Shown here: positions 8,346 through 16,952 of the stretch, piece by piece
Position numbering within the stretch: the first letter of the stretch is position 1
Layout of the letters: every line of letters begins with the position of its first letter
Assembly (NCBI GenBank): GCA_905236985.1
Contig: CAJORF010000146.1
Coordinates: 1 to 50,555 of the forward strand
DNA from: an uncultured Bacteroidaceae bacterium
Lineage (GTDB): Bacteria; Bacteroidota; Bacteroidia; Bacteroidales; Bacteroidaceae
Direction: 5' to 3'
Length of the DNA: 50,555 nt
Translations under genes and position numbers: made by a program
The notes under the pieces: generated by a model
Database searches by the model: none
Seen by the model: the letters and a program-made list of their open reading frames with translations, nothing else
What the model was told of the DNA's origin: nothing

Positions 8346-8877
8346 GGATAATGGAACTAAAGTCTATGGAACCGTCGCGTACCAGAAGATAGATGATGAC
8401 GGCGATGAGGGCTACGATGATGAGGGTTCCAAGACAGCCGAAGATGGCACAGCCCCACGAACAACCCACCTGTTCCTGTAGCTGACCTTTAACACCGCCT
8501 TGTTCAGTGCTACCTTCCGAAGGGGCACCGGGCAGAGCGGTGTTTCCGTTCTCGGCTTCGGCCAGCGCGTCATCGAGACTAAGGTCTGTGGCACTTGTCT
8601 TTCCTTTTTTAGCGGCAACTTTGTTCTTCGACTTCGCCGCCTTGGAAGCTGCAGCACCGCCGATTCCGATCCATGACAGCAGGTTGAGCTTCTTCCAGGT
8701 GAGGAGGCGTTTGTTGTAAGTCACGCCCTTGCCCATACTGACGTTCACGCTGACGCCCGTCGAACCAATATTCAGGGTTTTGCCTTTGGGACCTATTGTG
8801 AGGCTTACGCCGCTCTTTCCCACATTGGCCTTCAGCCAGGGGAGGATGGTGATGCGTTTGTTGAATCGGATACCCAT
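8335..8877 (-). CDS. DUF4236-domain membrane protein
   Basis: 180-residue protein. The first about 55 residues (MGIRFNKRITILPWLKANVG, then SVSLTIGPKGKTLNIG-like text) are a DUF4236 domain, a small domain of unknown function common in bacteria and phages. A linker rich in Lys, Ala and Gly follows, then one C-terminal membrane segment (FGCLGTLIIVALIAVIIYLL). I place the start at 8877. The frame stays open to 8946, but that part translates AAGTGA repeats (FTFHSSLFTF) and overlaps the -7 box. Its 3' end overlaps argF' convergently. Function unknown. Confidence 0.8.
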   Translation of the reverse strand: MGIRFNKRITILPWLKANVGKSGVSLTIGPKGKTLNIGSTGVSVNVSMGKGVTYNKRLLTWKKLNLLSWIGIGGAAASKAAKSKNKVAAKKGKTSATDLSLDDALAEAENGNTALPGAPSEGSTEQGGVKGQLQEQVGCSWGCAIFGCLGTLIIVALIAVIIYLLVRDGSIDFSSIIPKQ

Positions 8878-8880
8878 TTC

Positions 8881-8918
8881 GAAAGTGAAAAGTGAAGAGT
8901 GAAAAGTGAAAAGTGAGG
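8881..8918 (-). repeat. AAGTGA word repeat before DUF4236 gene
   Basis: On the plus strand this reads AAGTGAAAAGTGAAGAGTGA and continues for nearly four more words. It occupies the leader between the -7 box and the start codon. It keeps the upstream frame open and so mimics an N-terminal extension. Confidence 0.6.
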
Positions 8919-8943
8919 GGTGTAGAATTTGATGTTGCGTGTG

Positions 8944-8951
8944 CAAAGATA
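8944..8951 (-). promoter_or_regulatory. -7 box for DUF4236 gene
   Basis: TATCTTTG on the minus strand, 67 bases before the start codon at 8877. A TTTG lies further upstream (8978-8981) but with a 26-base spacer, longer than usual. Confidence 0.5.
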
Positions 8952-8960
8952 GGTATATTT

Positions 8961-9046
8961 TACGATTTGACCATTTGCAAATGATGATTTTTCCCCTCTC
9001 ACCCGTTTTTTTCTCTTTTTCTCTTTTCTCTTTTCACTTTTCTTTG
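8961..9046. repeat. A/T-rich and CTTTT word-repeat tract
   Basis: ATTTGACCATTTGCAAATGATG-like words followed by a pyrimidine run of TTTTCTC repeats ending at the promoter of the thiamin operon. The phrase resembling CGATTTGACCATTTGC recurs in inverted order inside the NRPS at 41890-41921. Confidence 0.45.
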
Positions 9047-9054
9047 TACCTTTG
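9047..9054 (+). promoter_or_regulatory. -7 box for thiamin operon
   Basis: TACCTTTG, a full match to TAnnTTTG, 14-16 bases before the 5' arm of the TPP aptamer, so the transcript would begin just ahead of the riboswitch. The -33 region is pyrimidine-rich with no clear TTTG. Confidence 0.65.
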
Positions 9055-9067
9055 TGCCCGAATTATC

Positions 9068-9144
9068 AAGGGGTGCTCGTCATTCGGCGGGCTGAGAATA
9101 CACCCTCGAGAACCTGAAACGGGTAATGCCGACGTAGGAATGAT
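9068..9144 (+). ncRNA. TPP riboswitch (THI element)
   Basis: All conserved aptamer blocks are present in order: AGGGGTGCTC, the pyrimidine-binding GGCTGAGAATACACCC, GAGAACCTGAAACGGG, and TAATGCCGACGTAGGAA. TPP binding would shut off the downstream thiamin uptake genes. The aptamer ends only about 17 bases before the receptor ATG, with no separate terminator hairpin or U-tract. Control is therefore more likely at translation initiation, or by sequestration within the aptamer itself, than by classical attenuation. Confidence 0.95.
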
Positions 9145-9161
9145 AAACAAATGATATCGTA

Positions 9162-11630
9162 ATGAAAACAGAAAAAGTTATGATTGCTGTCGCGCTGTGC
9201 GCGATGAGCAATATTGTTTTTGCGCAGGACGAAGTGGAAGACTCCCTGCGTCTGGAACATATGCAGGAGGTGGTGGTGAGCGGCGTTCGCGTCAGTCCTA
9301 ACGCTCCTTTCGCTGTAGCCAATATCGAGAAAGCAGAATTGCAGCAGTTCGCCACAACTGGTCGCGAGCTACCTGTTTTGCTGGCACGCACACCAGGCAT
9401 CATCGCTTGGGGCGAGAACGGTTTGGGGACAGGCACGACCTATATGCGTATTCGTGGTGCTGGCGATTCGCGCATCAATGTGACGCTTGATGGTGTGGCA
9501 CTCAATTCTCCAGAGGATCAATGCGTTTTCTGGGCCAACATGAACTCCTATGCTTCGTTACTCGGCAGCATCCAGGTGCAGCGTGGCGTTGGAACGAGCA
9601 CTAATGGCGATGGGGCTTTTGGCGGCACGATAGCCCTCTCAACAGCCGCTTCGAGTTACCGTCCTACTGGTGAACTGACTTTCTCCTATGGGTCGTACAA
9701 CACGATGAACTTCGGTGCTTCGGCATCTACGGGAATCCTGTGGGACAAACTGATCATCGATGGCGCCTGGCATCAGACGAAGACCGATGGTTTCCTTCAC
9801 GGCAGCGATGGCCGTTCTGGCTCTTTCTACGGAGGCATATCATTCTTGCCCAATCATCGCTTTACGTTGCGATACAAGAACATCGGCAATTACGAACATA
9901 CGGGTCAGGCTTGGAATGGCGTTACTGCAGGAGACAACGACATGAGCCTGATGGACGGCACATACGGCATAGCGACAGGTATCAAGACTTATCGCGACCT
10001 CTTCGACCGTGGGCTTGGCAAGTACAACACCCTCTATGAGACCCTCCGATATGCCGAGGACGGTGGCTTCGCACAGGATGCCAATGGCAACTACCTGACG
10101 GAGCGTTATCCCTACAAGGACGGCTTTTGGTCTCACACGACGGATAACTTTGCACAAGACCACAACCTTCTTACCGCTGTTTGGGACATCAACAACCGCT
10201 GGACCTCAACAGCGACACTGCATTACACGTATGGTTACGGCTACTATCAGGAGTTGCGCCCGCAGAACAAGTTGAAGAAATTCGGCCTCGAGAACATGAC
10301 CGCTCCTGACGGTTCTACTATCAAGAAGGCGGATTTCATTCGTAAGAAAGGTCTCAAACAGCACACCTACGGTATTGTGGCTAATGCCAACTACAAGCAC
10401 AACCATTGGGATGTCATCTTAGGCGGTGGTTTTCAGCAGTTCCAAGGTAACCACTTCGGCTATCTCACCTATTCGGATAATGCCTTCCTTGCCTACAAGT
10501 ACAATCTTGACACTGATGCTAGTCTCGAATATGGGGATCATTACTACTATGATTTCGGCGGAATCGAGAATCTCGGGAAGGGGCGCTACCAGTACTATGA
10601 CAGCGATGCTACCAAACGTGATGCCAATATCTATGCCAAGGCCAACTTCTACATTATCAACACTAAAGAACGTATGGTGTCGGTCTTTGCTGATCTGCAG
10701 TACCGCTATGTACACTACCAGACCGATGGTATTAACGACAAGTTCTATGAGGAGGACAGTCGCTATTACAACCAGCGTCTCGACATCAACAAACGCTATC
10801 ATTTCTTCAATCCCAAAATTGGTTTTAACGGACGCTTCAAGGACCATCGACTTTATTTGTCGGCAGCCATAGCCAATCGTGAGCCCGAACGTAATAATTT
10901 CACGGATAACGGTTCATATCCCGCTCCCAAGGCGGAGCGCGTACTTGATGTGGAGCTGGGCTATACCTACGAAGGGCGTGAATGGCACGCGGGCTTTAAC
11001 GTATATAGCATGAACTACAGGGATCAATTCGTGCAAACAGGCGCAGTCAGCGATATCGGAGAGAAGCTGACCACCAATATCAAGAGCTCCGACCGTCTAG
11101 GTGTCGAACTCACCGCAGGTTGGGAGATTACTCCGTGGCTCTCCGTCGAAGGTAATGCCGCGTTGAGCCGGAATCACATCCGCGACTTCGATGAGATCGT
11201 GGAAGACTGGGACAATGGCTCGCAGACGATCCATTACGACCAATCCACGCTGGCTTTCTCGCCGTCGGTTATCCTCAACGGCTTCATAGATTTCCACTGG
11301 AAGGGTCTCAAAGCTACTTGGCACACTAACTATGTCTCACGTCAGTATCTTGACAACACCGAGAACCTCGACCGCTCGCTACCCGCTTTCTCTGCTTCGA
11401 ACCTACGTCTGCAATATACGCTGTCTTGTCACCGCTTCCTCGCCCTGCGCGAAGTGGTTTTCGGTGCCAATCTTGACAATCTGTTCAATGCCCGCTACGC
11501 CACCAGCGGGTGGGTGTATAGTGCTATCTACGAGAGCGGAGGTCACACCAACGATAACCGATACTACCAGATCGGCTTCATTCCGTCAGCCGGTTTCACC
11601 GCACTGGGAAGCGTTACACTGCGGTTTTAA
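9162..11630 (+). CDS. TonB-dependent outer-membrane receptor, probably for thiamin
   Basis: 822-residue receptor. Signal peptide MKTEKVMIAVALCAMSNIVFA, cleavage before QDEVED. TonB-box-like MQEVVVSG near residue 40. The plug domain contains RTPGIIAWGENGLGTG, MRIRGAGDSRINVTLDGV and VQRGVGTSTNGDGAFGGTI. The rest is a long beta-barrel ending in the aromatic residue Phe (SVTLRF). There is no N-terminal carboxypeptidase-like domain, unlike SusC proteins. Substrate comes from context: it is the first gene after a TPP riboswitch and is followed by a PnuT-like transporter, the known thiamin receptor arrangement of Bacteroidetes. Substrate is therefore inferred, with good support. Confidence 0.92.
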   Translation: MKTEKVMIAVALCAMSNIVFAQDEVEDSLRLEHMQEVVVSGVRVSPNAPFAVANIEKAELQQFATTGRELPVLLARTPGIIAWGENGLGTGTTYMRIRGAGDSRINVTLDGVALNSPEDQCVFWANMNSYASLLGSIQVQRGVGTSTNGDGAFGGTIALSTAASSYRPTGELTFSYGSYNTMNFGASASTGILWDKLIIDGAWHQTKTDGFLHGSDGRSGSFYGGISFLPNHRFTLRYKNIGNYEHTGQAWNGVTAGDNDMSLMDGTYGIATGIKTYRDLFDRGLGKYNTLYETLRYAEDGGFAQDANGNYLTERYPYKDGFWSHTTDNFAQDHNLLTAVWDINNRWTSTATLHYTYGYGYYQELRPQNKLKKFGLENMTAPDGSTIKKADFIRKKGLKQHTYGIVANANYKHNHWDVILGGGFQQFQGNHFGYLTYSDNAFLAYKYNLDTDASLEYGDHYYYDFGGIENLGKGRYQYYDSDATKRDANIYAKANFYIINTKERMVSVFADLQYRYVHYQTDGINDKFYEEDSRYYNQRLDINKRYHFFNPKIGFNGRFKDHRLYLSAAIANREPERNNFTDNGSYPAPKAERVLDVELGYTYEGREWHAGFNVYSMNYRDQFVQTGAVSDIGEKLTTNIKSSDRLGVELTAGWEITPWLSVEGNAALSRNHIRDFDEIVEDWDNGSQTIHYDQSTLAFSPSVILNGFIDFHWKGLKATWHTNYVSRQYLDNTENLDRSLPAFSASNLRLQYTLSCHRFLALREVVFGANLDNLFNARYATSGWVYSAIYESGGHTNDNRYYQIGFIPSAGFTALGSVTLRF

Positions 11631-11672
11631 CAGATTGTCAAATTAACAAATAAAGAAGTTAACGTGTTAACG
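11630..11672 (+). repeat. A/T-rich word repeat, receptor-pnuT gap
   Basis: GTCAAATTAACAAATAAAGA, then AGTTAACGTGTTAACG. Degenerate GTTAAC/AATTAAC words occupy the whole 46-base gap. Confidence 0.45.
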
Positions 11673-11676
11673 AAAA

Positions 11677-12288
11677 ATGATGGAAGTGAATTGGTTAGAT
11701 ATTACGACCGCCGCTCTTGGCCTTGCCTATATCCTCTTTGAATATCGTGCGAGCGTGTGGATGTGGGTAGTGGGGGCTGTCATGCAGCTGCTGGGCATCG
11801 TGCTCTACTATCAGAAAGGGCTGTATGCAGACTGCGGAATGGAGTTCTACTATCTGGCCATGACTGCCTACGGTTTCTGGCGATGGACACACCTATCAGC
11901 TACAGCACAAGTAGCTACTCCCCCCCATCGCAAGGAGGAGAATGGGGGGGGGGATATCACTCATATCCCCCTCCGCCTCGCCGCGCTGTGGACGGGAATC
12001 GCGTTGGTGCTATGGGGGCTCATCTGGTGGTTGCTGACCACCTTCACCGACAGCACTGTTCCCGTTGCTGATGCCTTTACCACGGCACTCTCGCTTGTCG
12101 GAATCTGGGCTTTGGCACAAAAATATCTGGAGCAATGGGTGGTGTGGATTGCAGTCGATGTTGTCACTTGTTGGCTCTACTTCCAGAAGGACATTCCTTT
12201 CAAGGCCTCGTTGTATGGGTTGTACGTGCTCATTGCCATCGCAGGCTACCGTCGTTGGCGTCGTCTGATGGTAACAGAATGTGCATAA
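11677..12288 (+). CDS. pnuT: PnuC-family transporter, probably PnuT for thiamin
   Basis: 203-residue inner-membrane protein with about six or seven hydrophobic segments of the PnuC vitamin-transporter family (LGLAYILFEYRASVWMWVVG, FWRWTH, and WVVWIAVDVVTCWLYFQKDI near the C-terminus). The TPP riboswitch and preceding receptor point to thiamin rather than nicotinamide riboside; in this family such facilitators rely on intracellular phosphorylation to trap the substrate. A thiN pyrophosphokinase gene, often third in such operons, is absent here. Residues about 78-93 (VATPPHRKEENGGGDI) are an insertion in a loop encoded by a GC palindrome with a run of ten Gs. Confidence 0.88.
   Translation: MMEVNWLDITTAALGLAYILFEYRASVWMWVVGAVMQLLGIVLYYQKGLYADCGMEFYYLAMTAYGFWRWTHLSATAQVATPPHRKEENGGGDITHIPLRLAALWTGIALVLWGLIWWLLTTFTDSTVPVADAFTTALSLVGIWALAQKYLEQWVVWIAVDVVTCWLYFQKDIPFKASLYGLYVLIAIAGYRRWRRLMVTECA
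11916..11954 (+). repeat. GC-rich palindromic element in pnuT with G10 tract (copy 7)
   Basis: CTACTCCCCCCCATCGCAAGG, then AGGAGAATGGGGGGGGGGAT. The arms are drawn out into runs of seven Cs (11920-11926) and ten Gs (11944-11953) within the coding frame. Confidence 0.7.
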
Positions 12289-12366
12289 TCGGGAGGAATG
12301 GATGTTTTTTTTGTAAAAAATTCTTTATTTCTTGTTTCTTTTGCGGCGTATTTCGAGCTTTTTGTT

Positions 12367-12374
12367 TATCTTTG
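12367..12374 (+). promoter_or_regulatory. -7 box for large secreted protein gene
   Basis: TATCTTTG, 65 bases before the ATG at 12440. A TTTG at 12340-12343 is the candidate -33 box, with a 23-base spacer. The open frame that extends back to 12332 includes this promoter and so is not all coding. Confidence 0.65.
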
Positions 12375-12439
12375 CGCCGCATAATGTGACATATATATGT
12401 GAACTAACTATTTTTTACTCATCTCAAACAACAACAAGA

Positions 12440-15400
12440 ATGAAGAAACGTTACATCTTCTCCCTCATTGCAGGGATAATGGCGATGGGAGTTGCTGCCC
12501 AGACGCAGTTCACGGTCTTGCAGGACGTGACCAGCAAGATTCAGAATTCTGACTTCAAGGCAGGTTCGCCCGTGGCTTACACCATCCGCACATACGACTA
12601 TGACATCCCCGATGGCGTGGGCTTTGGTGCTGGTGGAGAAGGTCTTTTTGGCCAGCAGGAAGTGCCTGGCTGGACAGCAGCCAATCCCTCCGACAACAAA
12701 TGGATGGCCAAAGACGCGCGCACCGATGGCAGCAATGCACGCGCAGCTGGAGTCTTTGCTTTCGACTTGGATTCTGAGATTGGCCTCGGCGGCGACTATT
12801 TCCCCCGCATCGACGGTGGTGACACTCAAGGTCTCGGTATGGTAGCCGTTTGGGGTGCAAACCTCCAATACACTCAGTCCGTGAGCCTGCCCAAGGGCGA
12901 CTACCTGCTCATTGGTAGGTTCTGCAACATCGCTGGTACAGGTGAGATCACCAACAATTTTGGCTTCAAGGTCGATGATGAGACCTACTACAAGTCTTCA
13001 AAGAAGACCTACGAGGTCTCGACCGTTCTTGAGGGTGAGGGCAAGGATATCTGGGTGTTGGACACCGTTGTATTCCGTCTCACGGCTGATGTGACGGGCG
13101 ATGTTGTGCTTGGCTTCAGCTTTGGCGGCGGTTCCGGTTCTGTTCCTCACCTCTTCCTCGACAACGTGAAGCTGTTGCAGGTTGATCCTTCTGGCCTCGA
13201 TGCTCAGCAGATTGCTGAGGCTAAGGAACAGCTGAAGACTCTCATCGACGAAGGAAAGCGTCTGCACGTAGATACGTCCGCTTCGGAGGCTGTTTATAAC
13301 AACGCCAGTGCCACTCTCGCTCAGGTTAATGAGGCTATCGAGAAGCAGAAAGCGTTGAATGCCGATGCCATTACCGACCTTTCGGAGTTTTTCATCATGA
13401 ACCCGCACTTCACCATGGATGAGCCCATCACCGACGGTATCTGCACATACGATTATGATATGGAAAAGAACGGTGTAACGCACTATGGAATGCAGTCTGT
13501 GAAGAGTTGGGTGGCCAGCAATCCCTCGCAGAACCAGGTCGTCGGCAACGAGGACATTCAAGGTCGCGCGTGTGGCATCTTCGAGACAGGATCGCCTGCT
13601 TGGATCGGCGGCACCTCCTTTACGCCTCCAACCACGTTGAGCGACGGCTCAACAGGCAATGTGCTCGGTTTTGTCACCTGCTGGAGCAAGACCACGCAGT
13701 ACACGCAGCACGTGACGCTGCCCGCCGGCTCCTACACGCTCACCATCTCCTACTTCAACTCAGGTGGTACGGGTGCCGTGGCCAAGAACCTCATTGGTTT
13801 CATCGCCGATGACGGCACTGAGTATCTCGGCGAGACCATGAGTTTCCCCGTTGGCAAATGGGGTAAGGAGACAATCACTTTCGAACTCGATAGTGAGACT
13901 GAGGGTGAGTTCAGCCTCGGTTACACCGCTACCAATTCAGGCTCTGGCAGTATGCCTCACTTCTACCTCGATGGTATTTCGCTCTTCTATGAAGGTGAGC
14001 TGGAATTTGATCCGTCGCTCTTTGCCCTTCGTGCAGCCGTCACAGATGCGGAGAATTACGAATATCAGGTGTTCTACAGCGACTTGAAGTCTGAGTTTGA
14101 GAATGCCATCAGCGAGGGACGTTCACTCGTCAGTTCACAAAGCAGCGATGCTGCTGCCAACAAGGCCGCTCAGGAGAAGATCACATCGATGCTCCAGGAT
14201 GTGATGGAGAGCATCGCCGACTACGAGCGTCTGCAGAAGTTCTACGACGAGGTGCTCTATCCCGCTGAGTCGAAGTATGCCGGTCAGCCCGACATCCAGA
14301 GCCGCATCATCGACCTCGAGGACGAAGTCGATGTCGCCATGCAAGAAGGTTCGTGGGACAAGGCTAAGATCGACGAGGTCATCGCCAGCCTGCCCGCCCT
14401 CATCAAGGAAGAGACACAGAAGGCCTGGGACGCTGCCATCAGCGCCGGCACGAAGCTGGACGAGGATCTCGACATCTCGCCGCTCTTCGACACCCTCGGC
14501 GTCACCTATAGCACCACCGCACAGCAGGGCGGCAACGTGCCTGACAAGCAGTGGAAGTACGGCAGCGCCAGCAACTTCAAGACGCAGTTCGGCACCGCCG
14601 AGGTGTGGAACCAGAGCCCCTTCGAGGTCAGCCAGACCATCAGCGGCGTGCCCGCCGGAACGTACACCGTCACGACGCGTGCCTTCTACCGCACAGCTGA
14701 CCAAGCCACGAACTACAGCAACTATGATCCTTCCGCAAATTATGCCTTCGTCTTCGCCGGCCACAACCGTGCTCCGCTGACCAACATCGTGGAGATCGGC
14801 ACCAGCGAGGAAGGCAAGGCAGGTTACACCGATGCCGGCGGCCTCTACGTGCCCAACAGCCAGGAAGCTGCACACAACGTGTTCGAGGATCCCGCACTCA
14901 TCAGCAAGGTGACCTCCAGCACACGCACCGTGCTCACCGAAACCGGCGACCTCACCTTCGGCATCAAGGCCGACCAGATGGACGGCAACTGCTGGGTCGT
15001 ATGGTACACCTTCGAGATCGCTTACAACGCCGTTGACGAGAGCGTGATTGACGACGAGCTTCAGGCACTCATCGCACAGGCAGAGAATGAGCTCAACTCC
15101 GATGAGGACGCTGTGGTCGTGATCGACGGCAATGCCAAGCTTCTCAAGAATGCCATCAATGCCGGTAAGGATGCCCTTTCGGGTTCTGTGGATGCCAAGA
15201 AGGAAGCTATGGCCAACATCACAGCAGCTATTGCTGAGGTGGCGAAGGGTGCCTCCCTCCTCATGACTTTCGAGCAGCGTACGACTGACGCTTTGGATGC
15301 CCTCCACGAGATTAATTTCGAATCCAATGACAACGAGTTCCTCACATTGGCTTCAAAGATGGAGAATGATTACTTCTTCGCCGATAACGCCGAAGTACAG

Positions 15401-16138
15401 CAGGCCATCGACCGTTTCCCCATCGCACAGGCCAACTATTATCTCCATCGCACCGACTTCGATGCAGGCTCATCTGCTAATCCTATTGATATATCTGGCG
15501 TGATTATCAACAACACCTTCAATAGCAACGCCAATTCGTGGGTTATCAATGGCACAGATGAGAATGGTCGTATTGGTCAGAACCAAGGCTATCAAAGTGC
15601 TGCCTACACGAATGAAGTGGAGGGTTATGCTATCGACCACTTCATTGAAGCTTGGCGTCCCGATGGAGCACTGCTCAGTAATGGAACCATCTCTCAGACG
15701 CTCGTGGTCACTCTGCCCAAGGGTTTCTATCGCCTTGCATGTGACGGTTATGCCACCAATCAGACTGAAATCCCGGGCGAGGGCATTCAGGGTGTAGGTC
15801 TTTATGCTCAGAACGGCAGTGGTTGGGATTGGACGCCGATAGGCATCGCCGTGACGGCAGGTTCACCCCTGCACTTCGAGCGCGACTTCTATGCTGACGG
15901 CACCAGTCAGACCGTTGTTGGCATTCGCGTTCAGGATACGAATGCTTCTTGGCTCGCAGCTGACAACTTCCAGCTCTTCTACCTTGGTCAGGAATCTCCC
16001 ACCGCTGTCAATGAGCTCAAGGCCAATGTGAATGCACAGGTAGAGTACTATAACCTGCAGGGTATCAAGATGAATGTTCCGCAGCGTGGTATCAATATCG
16101 TTGTTCGCGACGGCAAGGCTCAGAAGATGGTGAAGTAA
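12440..16138 (+). CDS. Large secreted modular protein with C-terminal sorting tail
   Basis: 1232 residues, start at 12440 giving signal peptide MKKRYIFSLIAGIMAMGVAA. Two similar jelly-roll-like modules are visible (about 25-255 and 345-540). Each has a YDYD motif, W(T/V)A(A/S)NPS, a QYTQ(S/H)V(S/T)LP(K/A)G(D/S)Y strand and a (S/N)GSGS(V/M)PH.(F/Y)LD end. A third related module spans about 680-850, and a fourth (NNTFNSNANSWVINGTDENG) lies near 1010-1180. Helical, charged spacers separate them. The last about 35 residues (VEYYNLQGIKM...RGINIVVRDGK) resemble the short tails of exported Prevotella and Bacteroides proteins. No catalytic domain was recognised; glycan or surface binding is a guess from the fold pattern. 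Confidence 0.8.
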   Translation: MKKRYIFSLIAGIMAMGVAAQTQFTVLQDVTSKIQNSDFKAGSPVAYTIRTYDYDIPDGVGFGAGGEGLFGQQEVPGWTAANPSDNKWMAKDARTDGSNARAAGVFAFDLDSEIGLGGDYFPRIDGGDTQGLGMVAVWGANLQYTQSVSLPKGDYLLIGRFCNIAGTGEITNNFGFKVDDETYYKSSKKTYEVSTVLEGEGKDIWVLDTVVFRLTADVTGDVVLGFSFGGGSGSVPHLFLDNVKLLQVDPSGLDAQQIAEAKEQLKTLIDEGKRLHVDTSASEAVYNNASATLAQVNEAIEKQKALNADAITDLSEFFIMNPHFTMDEPITDGICTYDYDMEKNGVTHYGMQSVKSWVASNPSQNQVVGNEDIQGRACGIFETGSPAWIGGTSFTPPTTLSDGSTGNVLGFVTCWSKTTQYTQHVTLPAGSYTLTISYFNSGGTGAVAKNLIGFIADDGTEYLGETMSFPVGKWGKETITFELDSETEGEFSLGYTATNSGSGSMPHFYLDGISLFYEGELEFDPSLFALRAAVTDAENYEYQVFYSDLKSEFENAISEGRSLVSSQSSDAAANKAAQEKITSMLQDVMESIADYERLQKFYDEVLYPAESKYAGQPDIQSRIIDLEDEVDVAMQEGSWDKAKIDEVIASLPALIKEETQKAWDAAISAGTKLDEDLDISPLFDTLGVTYSTTAQQGGNVPDKQWKYGSASNFKTQFGTAEVWNQSPFEVSQTISGVPAGTYTVTTRAFYRTADQATNYSNYDPSANYAFVFAGHNRAPLTNIVEIGTSEEGKAGYTDAGGLYVPNSQEAAHNVFEDPALISKVTSSTRTVLTETGDLTFGIKADQMDGNCWVVWYTFEIAYNAVDESVIDDELQALIAQAENELNSDEDAVVVIDGNAKLLKNAINAGKDALSGSVDAKKEAMANITAAIAEVAKGASLLMTFEQRTTDALDALHEINFESNDNEFLTLASKMENDYFFADNAEVQQAIDRFPIAQANYYLHRTDFDAGSSANPIDISGVIINNTFNSNANSWVINGTDENGRIGQNQGYQSAAYTNEVEGYAIDHFIEAWRPDGALLSNGTISQTLVVTLPKGFYRLACDGYATNQTEIPGEGIQGVGLYAQNGSGWDWTPIGIAVTAGSPLHFERDFYADGTSQTVVGIRVQDTNASWLAADNFQLFYLGQESPTAVNELKANVNAQVEYYNLQGIKMNVPQRGINIVVRDGKAQKMVK

Positions 16139-16170
16139 GGCTCACGAAACAACGAAAACATCTTAAATGG

Positions 16171-16205
16171 ACTAAGGCGCTCATTTGAGTGCCTTAGTTC
16201 TTTAA
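16171..16205. terminator. Bidirectional terminator between convergent genes
   Basis: Stem ACTAAGGCGCTCA / TGAGTGCCTTAGT (one mismatch) followed by TCTTTAATTT on the plus strand. It lies between the stops of the secreted protein and the RlpA gene and includes the RlpA stop codon. Confidence 0.75.
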
Positions 16206-16805
16206 TTTACTCTTCTCTCTTTCGCTCTTCACTTTAGTGATAATCGTTGTATCTTCGTGAACAACAGCCCGCAGCGTGTCGGGATGAATAGCAACCATCG
16301 TTCTCGACAGACGGTGGCGCGACTGATAGGTGCTGTCCTCCTGCCAATAGGGCGACAGGTTGTCCTCGTCGGTAGAGAATCCCAGGTTGAGTACGGGCTT
16401 CTCGCGCGATGGTTCGTAGAGGTACGGTACCTTTCCTGGTACGAAAGGCAGGATTTCTACGGGTCGCCAGCCATAGTGGATGATGTCCAATTTGCGCGCC
16501 GCAGCGCGTGAGAGGTCGATGGAAAACTTACGCGAGTAGGGACCTCGATCCGTGACGCGAACCACCACTTCCTTACCATTGGTTAGGTTGCGCACACGCA
16601 ACCAAGTACCCAGCGGGTAGCTCAGATGGGCACAAGTCATGCTGTCGCGGTGGTATCTCTCGCCGTTGCTCATCTTGTGTCCGTGGAATCGGTCAGAGTA
16701 GTACGATGCATTGCCCCGCTGCGGTTTCAGTTGTTGCGCGAAGGTCAGCGAAGGAATGCTCACACAGGCGCAGAACACGAGTATAGAAAGCTTCATAGAC
16801 AGCAT
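16194..16805 (-). CDS. RlpA-like double-psi beta-barrel protein
   Basis: 203 residues with an N-terminal signal peptide (MLSMKLSILVFCACVSIPSL...FAQ). The double-psi beta-barrel covers about residues 30-120: GNASYYSDRFHGHKMSNGE, MTCAHLSYPLGTWLRV, and VVVRVTDRGPYSRKFSIDLS with Asp86 and Asp97. This is the RlpA signature; RlpA proteins are lytic transglycosylases acting on denuded glycan in some species. No SPOR domain is present, unlike E. coli RlpA, and the C-terminal 80 residues are unassigned and charged. ATG at 16796 is an alternative start. A weak promoter (TAACTTGC at 16824-16831) lies upstream. Enzyme activity is inferred only. Confidence 0.85.
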   Translation of the reverse strand: MLSMKLSILVFCACVSIPSLTFAQQLKPQRGNASYYSDRFHGHKMSNGERYHRDSMTCAHLSYPLGTWLRVRNLTNGKEVVVRVTDRGPYSRKFSIDLSRAAARKLDIIHYGWRPVEILPFVPGKVPYLYEPSREKPVLNLGFSTDEDNLSPYWQEDSTYQSRHRLSRTMVAIHPDTLRAVVHEDTTIITKVKSEREKSKLKN

Positions 16806-16895
16806 TTTCGTGGTTTTCGGCGTGCAAGTTAGTCATTTTATGCCTTTCGACCAACTTTTTTTGCTTTTTTATGTGTTTTATTGGCTAAAAATACC

Positions 16896-16903
16896 TACCT
16901 TTG
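16896..16903 (+). promoter_or_regulatory. -7 box for wzc-like gene
   Basis: TACCTTTG, 49 bases before the ATG at 16953. Its position inside the longer open frame beginning at 16881 shows that the upstream Met is not the start. Confidence 0.65.
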
Positions 16904-16952
16904 CACGCTCAAATCGATTATTTATATCTCTAAACGTCAGAAATACTCCTTT

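Noticed and set aside
8878..8946. 23-residue N-terminal extension of the DUF4236 protein
   Set aside because: It translates AAGTGA repeats and overlaps the promoter box; the DUF4236 motif begins at the Met at 8877.
12332..12439. Upstream extension of the large secreted protein
   Set aside because: It crosses the -7 box, and the signal peptide begins at 12440.
14135..15307. 390-residue minus-strand frame inside the secreted protein gene
   Set aside because: Shadow of a GC-rich coding region; no motifs, promoter or neighbours support it.
16881..16952. Longer N-terminus of the Wzc-like gene from Met at 16881
   Set aside because: The stretch contains the -7 promoter box at 16896-16903 and shows no family similarity; Met at 16953 fits the Wzz start.
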